Positions 9,124-18,466 of a stretch of 64,000 nt of DNA are shown in pieces (position 1 is the first letter of the stretch; each line of letters opens with the position of its first letter). Position numbers and translations under genes: made by a program. The stretch is from Caldilineaceae bacterium (lineage in GTDB: Bacteria > Chloroflexota > Anaerolineae > Caldilineales > Caldilineaceae): positions 3,051,022 to 3,115,021 of the forward strand of contig OY282376.1 in the NCBI GenBank assembly GCA_958295845.1, given 5' to 3'. The notes under the pieces were generated by a model. The model had not been told where the DNA came from. It saw nothing but the letters and a program-made list of their open reading frames with translations, and ran no database searches.

Positions 9124-9466
9124 CGCCGCGTCCTGTCCGACTGCCATTCAGATTACTTCCCCTTTGATTTCAGATCCCTTCGCGGGATGAGCCTCACATC
9201 GGCAGGAAGGCGCGCGTTGAATGAGCTCACTGTGTATCGTAGGGTCCCCGAGGAAGGATAACGGCTGTCATGACGAGGGCTGGGCAACCATCGCCAACTT
9301 TTTTTGGTGGCTCAGAAAGGGTAACTGTAACCAGTTCGCTACTTAGATTGTCCGAAATTCACTTCGTCTTGGCTGAAGGTTTGATATAGTAACGTTTGAT
9401 ACAGTATAGGCTTGGCTGCATACCCGTGTTGACTTGCGGCAAGGGTCAAGTCGATTGAGACACTGT

Positions 9467-9498
9467 CTACAAGCTGGACGTACTACAAGCTGGACGTA
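9467..9498 (+). repeat. Exact 16-base tandem duplication
   Basis: CTACAAGCTGGACGTA occurs twice head to tail (9467-9482 and 9483-9498), 46 bases before the binding-protein start. It may be a pair of regulator sites or a recent replication slip. Confidence 0.6.
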
Positions 9499-9544
9499 TT
9501 GGGTAGCACTCATTTCTCACCAACGAGGACAAAGGAGAGGCACG

Positions 9545-10648
9545 ATGAAGAGCAAGAGGGATCTATTTGCAGTCCTGGTTCTTGCGCTGGCGGTGATCGT
9601 ATTGACCGCGTGCGAGACTCAGACCGTGGAAGTTGAAGTGACGCGTGTCGTAGACGTCACGGCGACACCCATGGCTGTCACTTTCCATGAGGCTGCTGCG
9701 ATCGAGGAAATGACTTCACCGCATCAGTGCAAGCCCCTGGCGACGCTTCCAACCACATTCTCGCAGCCATGGCGCCTTGGATTTATCAATCCCAACCTGG
9801 CACATCCATTCTTTGGTGAGTGGTCGGGTGCGATGAAAACAGCCGCCGAGTTCTACGGGGTGGAGTTCTTCGAGTCGGACGCGGCCGGCGACTATGCGAC
9901 CGAGCCGGACCTGCTCGAGACGTTGCTATTGAACGACCTGAGCATTGTTGGCGCACACGGACCAAATGTATATGAAGGCCTAGCGCTGCGCGCGCTCGAC
10001 GAAGGCATTCAGTTCATCGGCATCGACAATGGCCCCAGTGAATACACGCCAATCGTATACGGTATCCCCGATGGGATTGCCGGCATGCGGGGTGCAGAGC
10101 TGCTGGTCGAGGGCGTAAGGCAGCGCATGCAAGAGGATTGGGCAGGTCGTGAGCTGTTCTTCATCGAGTTGACCCACGGCGGAATCCCTGCCTGCGTCAC
10201 ACGCACCGGCTCGGCCGCCTCCACCTTCCAGGAAGCAATGGAGCTGGATGACGACCATGTTCTGATGGCGGACCTGACCACGGGCCGCTCGGCCGAGGAC
10301 ATGGTGAATGACACCATGACTGCGAATCCAGACGGCGTTTTCGCGATGATTCCCTGCTGGGACGGTCTTGGCATCGGCCCGTACAATGCGGTTGCCGAAG
10401 CGGGTAACGAAGCGGATGTCATGCTGGTAACGCTGGGCGGCGATGAACCGCCGGCCAAGTTCCTGAAGACCAGGCCGATGGGCTACTACGGATTCATCGA
10501 ATTCCAGCCTTACTGTGAGGGTTGGGGCTGGGTCGAAGTAGCGCTCGCCACGCTGGAAGGGCTGCCGTTCGAGACCTACCAGGTGCGCAAGGCTATCACT
10601 CAGGAGACGGTCGATCAGCGCTACGCTGAGTTGTACGAGTCCGAATAG
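9545..10648 (+). CDS. Sugar-type ABC transporter substrate-binding lipoprotein
   Basis: 367 residues. ATG 9545 is preceded by AAAGGAGAGG, which decides this start over an upstream TTG at 9434. A lipoprotein signal ends in LTAC (Cys23), followed by the TVEVEVTRVVDVTATP linker often seen in Chloroflexota binding proteins. The body (GFINPNLAHPFFGEWSGAM, then ALDEGIQFIGIDNG) is a type I periplasmic binding fold of the ribose/xylose (Peripla_BP_4) group. It is followed by two permeases and an ATPase of the matching RbsC/RbsA class, so it is the operon's extracellular receptor. The ligand is not predictable. Confidence 0.9.
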   Translation: MKSKRDLFAVLVLALAVIVLTACETQTVEVEVTRVVDVTATPMAVTFHEAAAIEEMTSPHQCKPLATLPTTFSQPWRLGFINPNLAHPFFGEWSGAMKTAAEFYGVEFFESDAAGDYATEPDLLETLLLNDLSIVGAHGPNVYEGLALRALDEGIQFIGIDNGPSEYTPIVYGIPDGIAGMRGAELLVEGVRQRMQEDWAGRELFFIELTHGGIPACVTRTGSAASTFQEAMELDDDHVLMADLTTGRSAEDMVNDTMTANPDGVFAMIPCWDGLGIGPYNAVAEAGNEADVMLVTLGGDEPPAKFLKTRPMGYYGFIEFQPYCEGWGWVEVALATLEGLPFETYQVRKAITQETVDQRYAELYESE

Positions 10649-10674
10649 GATAGACTGGAACGGGAATGATCTTC

Positions 10675-10703
10675 GAGGGTGGGGCTAGTGCGGCCTCACC
10701 CTC
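10675..10703 (+). promoter_or_regulatory. Intercistronic hairpin after the binding-protein gene
   Basis: GAGGGTGGGGC (10675-10685) pairs with GCCTCACCCTC (10693-10703) across a 7-base loop, 11 pairs with one G-U. No T-run follows, so it is more likely an mRNA-stability or partial-termination hairpin that keeps binding-protein mRNA in excess than a full terminator. Confidence 0.55.
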
Positions 10704-10755
10704 TCTGCATTGGAACAGTTTCCGTCTTCCTTTAGAAAGGATTTGGTAGGCCGAT

Positions 10756-11772
10756 ATGGCGTCGGATGTGGGGACAAATCGTGTCGGGTCAGCGATGACC
10801 GGTCAAGTTGGACGAGAGCGAAGAAAGCGAATTGTTCAGTTTCTTCTGGACAACGGCCTCTTCATCGCTTTCGTGCTGGAGCTCATTCTCTTTGCCGTAG
10901 CCGCTCCCGACCTCTTCATCAGGTCGAGAACGCTGGAGGCTATTCTGCGTTTGAGCGGCCCTGCGGGAATCGTACTGGCTTCCTATACGATAACGCTGAT
11001 CTCAGGTCAGATCGATCTTTCCACCGCCCAGGTTGGCGGCATGGCATCGCTCATGTTTGCCGCGGTCTTCCAGCTGCTGGCGTGGCCACTCGGCGTTGCG
11101 CTTGCCCTGACCGTTGTGCTGACGATCGCTGTCGGCCTGTTGAGCAGCTACTTGATCCAACAGGGCATACCATCGTTCGTGTCCACACTGGCGGTTGGTG
11201 TCGTCAGCGGTGGAATCGGCTACTTAATCATCAATCTGACCAAACAACCGGGTATGATCAGGCTGGTGCGGCCCCCACTGCGCGACATCGCAAACTTTGA
11301 AGTCTTTAATGTCCCTTTTGTCATTCCCCTGATGTTCATTGCCTACGCGATAGGCTGGGTGGTGCTTAACCAGACCCGGTTTGGCGCCCACATCTACGCA
11401 TTGGGTGGGAATCCCGCCGCGGCGGCTCTGAACGGAATCAATGCCGTCCGCATCGCCCGCATCGTTCTGGTGATCAATGCGGTGATCACAGGCATGGCCG
11501 GCATCCTGATTGCAGGTAGGCAGCTTGCCGCGCAGCCCGGCGTGGAGGGCCTGGGGCAGTCGCTGACGGCGGCGCTGTTCGCAGGGGTGGCGCTTTCCGG
11601 CGGCAGCGGGAAGATCGAACGCACGTTGATCGGGCTTCTCTTTCTGTCCACGCTTACGATAGGTCTGGGCATCCTGAACGTTTCGGCGCCGGTGCGGCAG
11701 CTGATTAACGGGCTTGCATTCGTCATTGCCATCCTGCTGGACAGCATCCGGCAGCAACTGGCGACTCGATAG
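10756..11772 (+). CDS. ABC transporter permease, RbsC/BPD_transp_2 type (first of two)
   Basis: 338 residues, about nine to ten membrane spans. The motif GIVLASYTITLISGQIDLS is the RbsC-family segment before the cytoplasmic loop. A second hallmark is ALNGINAVRIARIVLVINAV, with the Gly-containing coupling loop NQTRFGAHIYALGGNPAAA. It forms half of the membrane channel, pairing with the next gene, which is clearly different in sequence, so the pore is probably a heterodimer. Start ATG 10756; ATG 10795 is an alternative. Confidence 0.92.
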   Translation: MASDVGTNRVGSAMTGQVGRERRKRIVQFLLDNGLFIAFVLELILFAVAAPDLFIRSRTLEAILRLSGPAGIVLASYTITLISGQIDLSTAQVGGMASLMFAAVFQLLAWPLGVALALTVVLTIAVGLLSSYLIQQGIPSFVSTLAVGVVSGGIGYLIINLTKQPGMIRLVRPPLRDIANFEVFNVPFVIPLMFIAYAIGWVVLNQTRFGAHIYALGGNPAAAALNGINAVRIARIVLVINAVITGMAGILIAGRQLAAQPGVEGLGQSLTAALFAGVALSGGSGKIERTLIGLLFLSTLTIGLGILNVSAPVRQLINGLAFVIAILLDSIRQQLATR

Positions 11773-11783
11773 AGGACGGTGAC

Positions 11784-12779
11784 GTGTTAGGTTTTTTGAA
11801 CCAAGGAGAGCTGTCGTTAAGCAGGCGAAGGCGGGAACAACTCCTGTTCCTGATGGACAACGGTATCTACGTCGTAACGATCCTCCTGTTCATCGCCTTC
11901 ATTTTTCTGGCCCCTTACTTCTTTACGACCCGCAACCTGGTAAATGTCCTGATCAGCGCTTCGCTGGCCGGGATCGTTACTGCCGGCTATACGGTGGCCA
12001 TCCTTGCGGGGCAGATCGACACCTCCACCCAGGGCGTACTGGCGGTCGCAACCGTGACAACGGCTCTCCTTTTTGAGGAAGTCGGACTGTCACTTCCTTT
12101 GACAGTGATATTGGCGCTTGGAGCCGGCATAGCAGCAGGGTTATTCAACGGGGTAATCGTTGTCAACGGAAGAATCGTCGCTTTTGTGGCGACCCTGGCA
12201 ACTTCAGGTGTATTGCTGGCGATATCCTTGTTTCTCAGCGGCGGACAGACGATTACGATAGCCCGTGAGGGCTTGCAGGAGGTGGTTTTCATACGCCTGT
12301 TCGGCATCCCGTCGTCGGTCTGGATCATGTTTATGTGCTATATCGTCGGCTGGGTCATGCTTACGCAGACGAAGCTCGGAGCGCACATTTACGCGACCGG
12401 CGCAGATTACCGGGCGGCGTTGCTGAGCGGTGTGCCGGTAAACAGGGTGATCCGTGTCGCGCTTGTTATATCGGCCCTGACCGCGGCTCTGACAGCTATT
12501 CTAGTGACGGCGCGGGCGAAGCAGTCGGCCATGTTCGGGCTGGCGATCGCGGGCAGCGTGGACTTTGTCACAGCGTTAACGGCAGTGTTGCTGGGAGGGT
12601 TCAGCCTCTTCGGCGGCGTCGGCCGCATCGAGCGTAATCTTGTGGCGGTATTATTTCTGACGATCCTGGGCAACGGGCTGCAGCTTATGGACGTTGCTAC
12701 CGGGGTCATTTTGATTGTGCGTGGATTCGCGCTGGTATTTGCCGTCATTCTCAGTGTGCTGCGGGCGCGCATGACCTGA
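11784..12779 (+). CDS. ABC transporter permease, RbsC/BPD_transp_2 type (second of two)
   Basis: 331 residues. GTG start 11784 with GAGG seven to ten bases upstream, 11 bases after the first permease. Nine or so hydrophobic segments with GIVTAGYTVAILAGQIDTS and the coupling loop QTKLGAHIYATGADYRAALL parallel those of its neighbour. The shared framework and low identity point to an old duplication, giving two non-identical membrane subunits. Confidence 0.92.
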   Translation: MLGFLNQGELSLSRRRREQLLFLMDNGIYVVTILLFIAFIFLAPYFFTTRNLVNVLISASLAGIVTAGYTVAILAGQIDTSTQGVLAVATVTTALLFEEVGLSLPLTVILALGAGIAAGLFNGVIVVNGRIVAFVATLATSGVLLAISLFLSGGQTITIAREGLQEVVFIRLFGIPSSVWIMFMCYIVGWVMLTQTKLGAHIYATGADYRAALLSGVPVNRVIRVALVISALTAALTAILVTARAKQSAMFGLAIAGSVDFVTALTAVLLGGFSLFGGVGRIERNLVAVLFLTILGNGLQLMDVATGVILIVRGFALVFAVILSVLRARMT

Positions 12780-12816
12780 GTCCAATGAGCCGGAACCGAC
12801 TACGGAGTAATGTAAG

Positions 12817-13563
12817 GTGAGCGACCAAGTAATCCTTGAAACAGTGGATGTAGACAAGTCCTTCGGCGCGGTGCACGCCGTGCGGTCGGTCAGCTGGAAG
12901 GTCTATAGGGGGCGTGTAAATGCTCTCGTGGGGGACAATGGGGCTGGCAAGTCCACATTGATCAAGCTGATCAGCGGCGCGTTGCAACCGAACGACGGGG
13001 GCTTTCGCATTCGCGGCCAGGAGACCCGGATAGGGGGGCCTGCCGGCGCATTCGGCCACGGAATCGCCGCGGTCTACCAGGATCTGGCCCTGGTTGAGGG
13101 CCGGGATGTGGTGATGAACATGTTTCTGGGTAGTGAACTGACGCGGGGGCCTGGCCAGATATTTCTGGATCACAAGGGCATGCTGCAACAGGCGCACGAG
13201 GTACTCGACGACATTCACGCCCGCATACCCAATGTGCGTGAAATGGTCCGCAACCTGTCAGGCGGGCAACGCCAGGCCGTAGCCGTGGGGCGGGCGCTGA
13301 TCCGCGGCGGTGAAATCATCATCATGGACGAGCCCACAGCTGCTCTCGGTGTGGAACAGACACAGGAAGTGCTGCAGCTAATAGACACGTTGCGGGAGCA
13401 GGGCAAGACTATCATTCTCATCAGCCACAACATCCAACAGGTCTTCGAAATTGCGGACTACATTTCGGTTATGTTTCACGGCGAGCTAATCGGGACACGT
13501 CAGAGAGACGAGGCGACTGAGGCCGAGGTGGTGGCCATGATAATGGGTAGGCGCTCGCCATAG
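12817..13563 (+). CDS. ABC transporter ATPase, sugar type, single nucleotide-binding domain
   Basis: 248 residues: Walker A GDNGAGKST (about 43-51), Q-loop YQDLALVEG, signature LSGGQRQ, Walker B IIIMDEPTAAL and H-loop SHNIQQ. The RbsA/XylG family that serves BPD_transp_2 permeases normally has two fused cassettes of about 500 residues; this one is a single cassette and would act as a homodimer. GTG start with GGAG upstream. It lies 37 bases after the second permease. Confidence 0.92.
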   Translation: MSDQVILETVDVDKSFGAVHAVRSVSWKVYRGRVNALVGDNGAGKSTLIKLISGALQPNDGGFRIRGQETRIGGPAGAFGHGIAAVYQDLALVEGRDVVMNMFLGSELTRGPGQIFLDHKGMLQQAHEVLDDIHARIPNVREMVRNLSGGQRQAVAVGRALIRGGEIIIMDEPTAALGVEQTQEVLQLIDTLREQGKTIILISHNIQQVFEIADYISVMFHGELIGTRQRDEATEAEVVAMIMGRRSP

Positions 13564-13584
13564 AGTGTCAGAGTCAAAACGGCA

Positions 13585-16554
13585 ATGCACAGGCGAATGT
13601 GGGCACAGTTGTCCAGAAGAATTGGCCCGGCGCTCAGCCCTGTTCTGCTCGCAGCCAAGCGTCTGAAGGTCGAAGCATGGCTGGCTGCCGCGATCGCCGT
13701 CGGGTTGCTGGCAGCTGTTGCATTCACTACCTGCATCCCAACCTACAGCAACGCCGTCTATGTGCGGCTGTTGCGACAAGAGCTACATGAGAAGACGAAG
13801 AACTATCCTCCCTTCGCGTTCATGTTTCACTTTCTCGGCGCCAAACATGGGAACGCCGAATGGGATGACGTTCGCTCGGTAGACAGCTTTCTGACTAACC
13901 AGGCTGCCGGCAATTTGGGCCTTCCCCGTATCATCGACGTCCGTTTCTTCCAGACGGTACCCTTCTCCATTTTTCCCCAGGACTCAGAGACACAGGCGAT
14001 CGCGCACTCAGCGATTGCCGATCTAAGTTTCGCCTTTCAGAGTGGTCTGGAGCAGAAGGTCACATTGCTGGAGGGGCGCTTTCCGACAGGCGGCGGTCTG
14101 TTTGCGGGCAGGTCGGCGCCGGTCGAAGTCCTCATCAACATAAACCTGGCGGAAAAGATGGGTTGGCAGGTCGGCGAGACTTTTATTGCCTTTTCGCAGA
14201 ATAGCGAAGAGTCGGAGGAGGCGCCAAGGCAGATACCACTACGGGTGGCGGGCGTCTGGCAGGTGACGGACCGGCACGACGAGTACTGGTTTTACAATCC
14301 CTTCGCCCTCATTCGAAATCAGCTGCTGGTGACGGAGGAGGCCTTTGCCAGGCAGATTGGATCTACCCTGAGCGGGGAGATCGCGGTCGGCGCCTGGTAC
14401 ATGGTTCTGGACGGCGAGTCGTTTGAAGTCAGGGAGGCCAGCGCATTTCTGGAGAGGTTGCGGCGGGTCGATCAGGGGGCCGGCGCGCTGCTTCCCGGCA
14501 CATCCCTGCTGGTGGCGCCCAGCAGCTCCGGATTGAAACGGTACCAGCGGGCGGCGCAGGCGATGACGCAGTCGCTATTTGTGATCGCGCTGCCGATTTT
14601 CGGATCGATCACGGCCTATTTGTGGCTGGTGGCCGGTGTCTATGTGGAAAGGCGGCGTGCCGAGATTTCATTGTTGCGCAGTCGCGGCGCGTCGGCAGGC
14701 CAGATTGCGGTCATGGTCGTGTTGGAGGGGTTGGTGCTGGGCGCCATTGCCTGGGCCGGCGGTGTGCCGGTCGGCAGCAGAATCGCCCAGGTGATCGACA
14801 GGACGCAGGGGTTTCTGGAGTTCGGCGGCAGGTCCGTGTCTCCTATGACTATCACGCCGTCCGTGGAGCGCATCGCCATTGTGACGGTCGCGCTGGCGCT
14901 GTTGTTCATCCTGGTGCCCACGCTGGGCGCAGCCCGCCATACGCTGGCTTCCTACCGCCGCGAGAGGGCACGCGGGCGCTGGAAGTGGCGGCATGGCCTC
15001 GGCCTCGATCTCATCATTCTGTTGGCGGCCGGTTACGGCACTTACAGGCTGCGAAGTCAAGGGGGACTCGTCTCGTTGGGTGTGGACGACCCGGACGTAA
15101 TCGGGCCCACGCTCGATCCGTTGCTCTTTGTCACGCCAGTTCTGTGGCTCCTTGGGTTCGCCCTTCTGGGGGTACGCGCCTTGACGCCCCTCATGCTGGC
15201 GATCTCCTGGGTTTCGCGGCAGCTGGAGGGGCTGGGACTGCTGCTGGCGGTGCGCCGGCTGGCCCGGTCTACGGGAAACTATCGGATTCCACTGCTGCTT
15301 CTTATCGTTACGTTGAGCCTGGCCGTGTTCACTGCTTCGCTTGCGCAGACGATGGGCAAGCAGATCGCGGCGGAGATTCGATATCGAATCGGGGCAGACA
15401 TGCGTTTGACCGAGGTCGGCGAGAGCATTGAGATCGATCCCCTGGGAATCTCCTCTTCAACCGGCACTGAAGGTACTGAATCCGACTCGGTGACGCAGGA
15501 GTCAGCGTCTGCTGAGGGATACACGTCGTGGTCATTTCTGCCAGTTGCTGAGCACAGAAGTGCCCCCGGCGTGCAGGCGGTTGCCAGGGTGGGGCGATAC
15601 AAGGCTCGTGCCGAGGTCGGCCAGTGGAAACAGGAGGGACGTTTTATCGGGATAGACCGGGCAGACTTTCCCGACGTCGTCTTTTGGCGACGTGATTTTG
15701 CGCGCAGCAGCCTGGGATCGCTGATGAACGCCCTGGCAGTGGAGCCGAACGGCGTGTTGGTTCCTGACAGCTTCCTGCGCCAGATGGTCCTGAAAGAGGG
15801 GGACGACCTGCGCGTCATTGTTTCTATCCCCGAGCAGCGCAAGGAGCTGACGTGGCTGGAGACGCCGATCGAATTCCGGATTGTAGGCAGTTTCGAGAGG
15901 TTTCCTTCCTGGGAACCGGAAGAAGGACCGGTCATCGTTGGCAACCTGGATTACGTGTTCGACCAAGCAGGCGGACAGTTCCCTTTCGATGTCTGGCTGC
16001 GAACGGAGCCCGACCCGAACTACGCCCTGATCGAACAGGATCTGCGAGATAGAGGGTTTCAGATTCTAGGTTGGGAGGCGCCGGGGCCCTGGGTACTGCA
16101 GGCTCTGCGGAGGCCGGAATTCCAAGGTGTTGTTGGGCTGCTCTCGATTGGCTTTGTTGCCTGCACACTCTTGACGGTTCTGGGCTTTGTCCTATTCACA
16201 GTTTCTTCATTTCGCGAACGGGCGATCGAGACAGGCGTGTTGCGCGCCCTAGGTTTCACGCCGCGAGAGGTCATTTCGCTCATGGGATGGGAGCTGAGTG
16301 TTTTGCTTCTATTTGGGTTGACGGTCGGGACGGGCATTGGGATCTGGACAAGCGCCACCTTCATTCCTTATCTACAGAGCGGCATCGACCCCATGCCGAC
16401 GATTCTCCCCTTGGCGCCGCAGATAGCGTGGCCGCGGGTCTACCAGGTTTACCTCGTTCTGGGAACACTTTACGTCTGCTCGACGGCACTGCTGACAGTT
16501 TCCCTGATGCGTTCGCAGGTTACACAGGCCATAAAGATGGGGGAGACTGTCTGA
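13585..16554 (+). CDS. Large FtsX-like (MacB-type) ABC permease
   Basis: 989 residues. One span near 32-52, a long extracytoplasmic region, then a membrane block around 330-350 and 375-460 (FtsX domain 1). Further spans at about 475-490, 520-545 and 560-585 precede a second extracytoplasmic region, and a C-terminal FtsX domain (about 840-980) contains RAIETGVLRALGFTPREVISL. This duplicated layout is the LolC/MacB-like superfamily that moves lipids, lipoproteins or peptides. It starts 21 bases after the sugar ATPase, so it may be co-transcribed. No LolD/MacB-type ATPase is next to it, and the sugar ATPase is not of that family, so its motor is unknown. Confidence 0.88.
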   Translation: MHRRMWAQLSRRIGPALSPVLLAAKRLKVEAWLAAAIAVGLLAAVAFTTCIPTYSNAVYVRLLRQELHEKTKNYPPFAFMFHFLGAKHGNAEWDDVRSVDSFLTNQAAGNLGLPRIIDVRFFQTVPFSIFPQDSETQAIAHSAIADLSFAFQSGLEQKVTLLEGRFPTGGGLFAGRSAPVEVLININLAEKMGWQVGETFIAFSQNSEESEEAPRQIPLRVAGVWQVTDRHDEYWFYNPFALIRNQLLVTEEAFARQIGSTLSGEIAVGAWYMVLDGESFEVREASAFLERLRRVDQGAGALLPGTSLLVAPSSSGLKRYQRAAQAMTQSLFVIALPIFGSITAYLWLVAGVYVERRRAEISLLRSRGASAGQIAVMVVLEGLVLGAIAWAGGVPVGSRIAQVIDRTQGFLEFGGRSVSPMTITPSVERIAIVTVALALLFILVPTLGAARHTLASYRRERARGRWKWRHGLGLDLIILLAAGYGTYRLRSQGGLVSLGVDDPDVIGPTLDPLLFVTPVLWLLGFALLGVRALTPLMLAISWVSRQLEGLGLLLAVRRLARSTGNYRIPLLLLIVTLSLAVFTASLAQTMGKQIAAEIRYRIGADMRLTEVGESIEIDPLGISSSTGTEGTESDSVTQESASAEGYTSWSFLPVAEHRSAPGVQAVARVGRYKARAEVGQWKQEGRFIGIDRADFPDVVFWRRDFARSSLGSLMNALAVEPNGVLVPDSFLRQMVLKEGDDLRVIVSIPEQRKELTWLETPIEFRIVGSFERFPSWEPEEGPVIVGNLDYVFDQAGGQFPFDVWLRTEPDPNYALIEQDLRDRGFQILGWEAPGPWVLQALRRPEFQGVVGLLSIGFVACTLLTVLGFVLFTVSSFRERAIETGVLRALGFTPREVISLMGWELSVLLLFGLTVGTGIGIWTSATFIPYLQSGIDPMPTILPLAPQIAWPRVYQVYLVLGTLYVCSTALLTVSLMRSQVTQAIKMGETV

Positions 16555-16672
16555 TGGCAGCGCCACACTTTCGCGGGCAGCACGGGACCTTGCTTGATTG
16601 AATGCGGGCCAGCCGGTCGACCAGAAAGCAGGCAACGACTTTACCGATTTCTACAAACTGAAGCCACTAATT

Positions 16673-17650
16673 ATGGAAGAGATCGTAATTCAGACGCCGG
16701 CCCGGCTACATTTCGGACTGATTGACCTGCATGGGGGTCTGGGCCGAATCGACGGCGGAATCGGTTTGGCTCTCAAAGAGCCCAGGACCGTGATTTCTGC
16801 CAAGCGCAGCCGCAACTGCGAAGCATCCTGCCCGATGGAGCCAGCTTTCGAGGCGCGCCTTGGGACAGCTATTCAAGCTGTATGCAAACACTACGAGTTT
16901 CCCGGCGCAGCCGTCGCCGTCGCGGAGAGGGCGCGGCCTCACTCCGGCCTGGGCAGCGCCTCCCAGACGCTGGTGGGCGCGGGGATCGCCGTCTGCGCGC
17001 TCCACGGGCTGAGTCCGGGCGCAAGGGAGATAGCCGGGCTGGTCGGTCGGGGCGGGACGTCTGGCATCGGCATCGGCGCGATCCAACAAGGGGGATTCAT
17101 TCTGGATGGAGGGCACCGGTTTCGGCGAGGGGAGGGAAGCAAATTCGGTTACTCGCCCTCATCGGCCTCTGTAGGCGTGCCGCCCCCGCCAATCCTAACG
17201 CGCTACGACTTTCCAGCCTGGGACGTCCTGATCGCAGTTCCACAAGGGGAGGGCGCAAGCGGAGATCGCGAGCGTGACCTGTTCGAGGAGGCCTGTCCTG
17301 TTCCGGCCGGCGACGTGGAGAAGATGTGCAGAATTCTTCTGTCGCAGATGCTGCCTGCAGTCCTGGAGGCGGATCTGGAAACATTCGGTGCTGCTATGGA
17401 GGCCTTCCAGGGATACGGGTTCAAAGTGTTTGAGGCCGAAACTCAGGGTCCTCTGGTTGCGACGTGCGCTGAGTTCCTGCGGGCCAACGGAGGCGCAGGA
17501 GTGGGAATGAGCAGCTGGGGTCCGACGCTGTATGCTTTTGGGCACGACCTTTCGGCGCTGCGGGAGAAGGCGGACAATTGGCTGGCGTCAAGAGGGGGCG
17601 GGGAGGTCATACTGACCAAGGCGAACAACGAAGGGTACAGAAGACTGTGA
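16673..17650 (+). CDS. Beta-ribofuranosylaminobenzene 5'-phosphate synthase-like GHMP protein
   Basis: 325 residues from ATG 16673 (MEEIVIQTPARLHFGLIDL, the family N-terminus); a TTG 75 bases upstream is less likely. PARLHFGLIDLHG, GIGLAL and GLGSASQ (the GHMP phosphate-binding motif) followed by GRGGTSGIGIGAI match beta-RFAP synthase (MptG). That enzyme joins 4-hydroxybenzoate or p-aminobenzoate to phosphoribosyl pyrophosphate in methanopterin-type cofactor synthesis. In bacteria the family is best known from H4MPT-using methylotrophs. The TrpF-like gene follows after 109 bases. The exact aromatic substrate is inferred. Confidence 0.82.
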   Translation: MEEIVIQTPARLHFGLIDLHGGLGRIDGGIGLALKEPRTVISAKRSRNCEASCPMEPAFEARLGTAIQAVCKHYEFPGAAVAVAERARPHSGLGSASQTLVGAGIAVCALHGLSPGAREIAGLVGRGGTSGIGIGAIQQGGFILDGGHRFRRGEGSKFGYSPSSASVGVPPPPILTRYDFPAWDVLIAVPQGEGASGDRERDLFEEACPVPAGDVEKMCRILLSQMLPAVLEADLETFGAAMEAFQGYGFKVFEAETQGPLVATCAEFLRANGGAGVGMSSWGPTLYAFGHDLSALREKADNWLASRGGGEVILTKANNEGYRRL

Positions 17651-17759
17651 AAGCGAGAAGGGAATTACGGCAGTTCTTGTACGGCTCCTGTGGTCCTGGC
17701 AGTGGCCGGTGGCAGTGCGATTCCCCCAGGCTTGAACCGAGTGGGATGGAGCTAGGCAG

Positions 17760-18431
17760 ATGACGGTCCTGAAACTTTGCGGTACGACAAGCGCGGAGGA
17801 TGCGCGGCTGGGGCGCGGGGCAGACTTCTGCGGAATCCTGGTGGGCGTGGAATGGTCGGAGCGAAGCCTGTCCTTGGAAGAGGCCGCGGCGGTGGCAAGG
17901 GCGTCGGGGGTGAGAAATGTCATTTTGCTGTGCAATCCAAGCGCGGCTTTCGCAGCGGAGGTTGCGAGGGCCCTACGCCCATACGCATTGCAGCTTCTTA
18001 GCCATGAGACTCCGGAGCTTGTTGCCGAGTTGAAGCAATCTCTGCCTTGCGAGATTTGGAAGACCGTTCATCTGCCGGCCGTGGACGGACAGGCCACACC
18101 GAAGGCGTACGTCGATGCCGGAGCAGACGCGCTGCTGGTGGATTCGGTAGACGCGAGCGAGGGCTTCTTACGCCTGGGGGGGACCGGCAAAGTAGGAGAT
18201 TGGGCGGCGGTGACAGCGCTCATGGAAGAGATCGACATTCCCATTTTTCTGGCGGGCGGGATCAACCCTGAGAACGTCGCCGACGCGGTTCGCTCGGTGC
18301 GGCCACACGGGATAGACCTTTGCAGCGGCGTGGAGATAGAGCGGGGCAGGCGCGATTCAGAGAAGGTGCAAAGGCTCCTGCGCAGATTTCGGGAGGCGAC
18401 AGCGGAACTATCTGGCCTGTCAAAGCCATGA
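17760..18431 (+). CDS. Phosphoribosylanthranilate isomerase (TrpF)-like protein
   Basis: 223 residues, a TIM barrel with TrpF landmarks: KLCG with the general-base Cys7, Arg35 in the WSERSLSLEE segment, GADALLVDS with the general-acid Asp128, LAGGINPENV (about 164-173) and GIDLCSGVE. The usual QLHGDE is replaced by QLLSHE, and the phosphate-loop region reads GVEIERGRRD rather than GVExxPGxKD. It therefore may isomerise phosphoribosyl anthranilate in tryptophan synthesis or a related aminophenyl-ribose substrate. No other trp gene is near. Its neighbour makes a ribosyl-aromatic compound. A GGAG precedes the ATG. Confidence 0.78.
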   Translation: MTVLKLCGTTSAEDARLGRGADFCGILVGVEWSERSLSLEEAAAVARASGVRNVILLCNPSAAFAAEVARALRPYALQLLSHETPELVAELKQSLPCEIWKTVHLPAVDGQATPKAYVDAGADALLVDSVDASEGFLRLGGTGKVGDWAAVTALMEEIDIPIFLAGGINPENVADAVRSVRPHGIDLCSGVEIERGRRDSEKVQRLLRRFREATAELSGLSKP

Positions 18432-18466
18432 GGGGGAAGAACTGAGTTTGTGGCAGAGGCAGAAGG

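Larger units (their letters stand above)
9039..9544. other. Non-coding leader region of the sugar ABC operon
   Basis: No coding frame with any support. It holds two promoter-like pairs (9094-9123 and 9381-9410), and two short tandem duplications: 15-base units at 9379-9408 (12 of 15 identical) and exact 16-base units at 9467-9498. These lie before the binding-protein gene and could be operator sites. Confidence 0.6.

Noticed and set aside
14622..15431. 269-codon plus frame inside the FtsX-like gene
   Set aside because: Shadow frame rich in Gly/Arg/His, no start signal.
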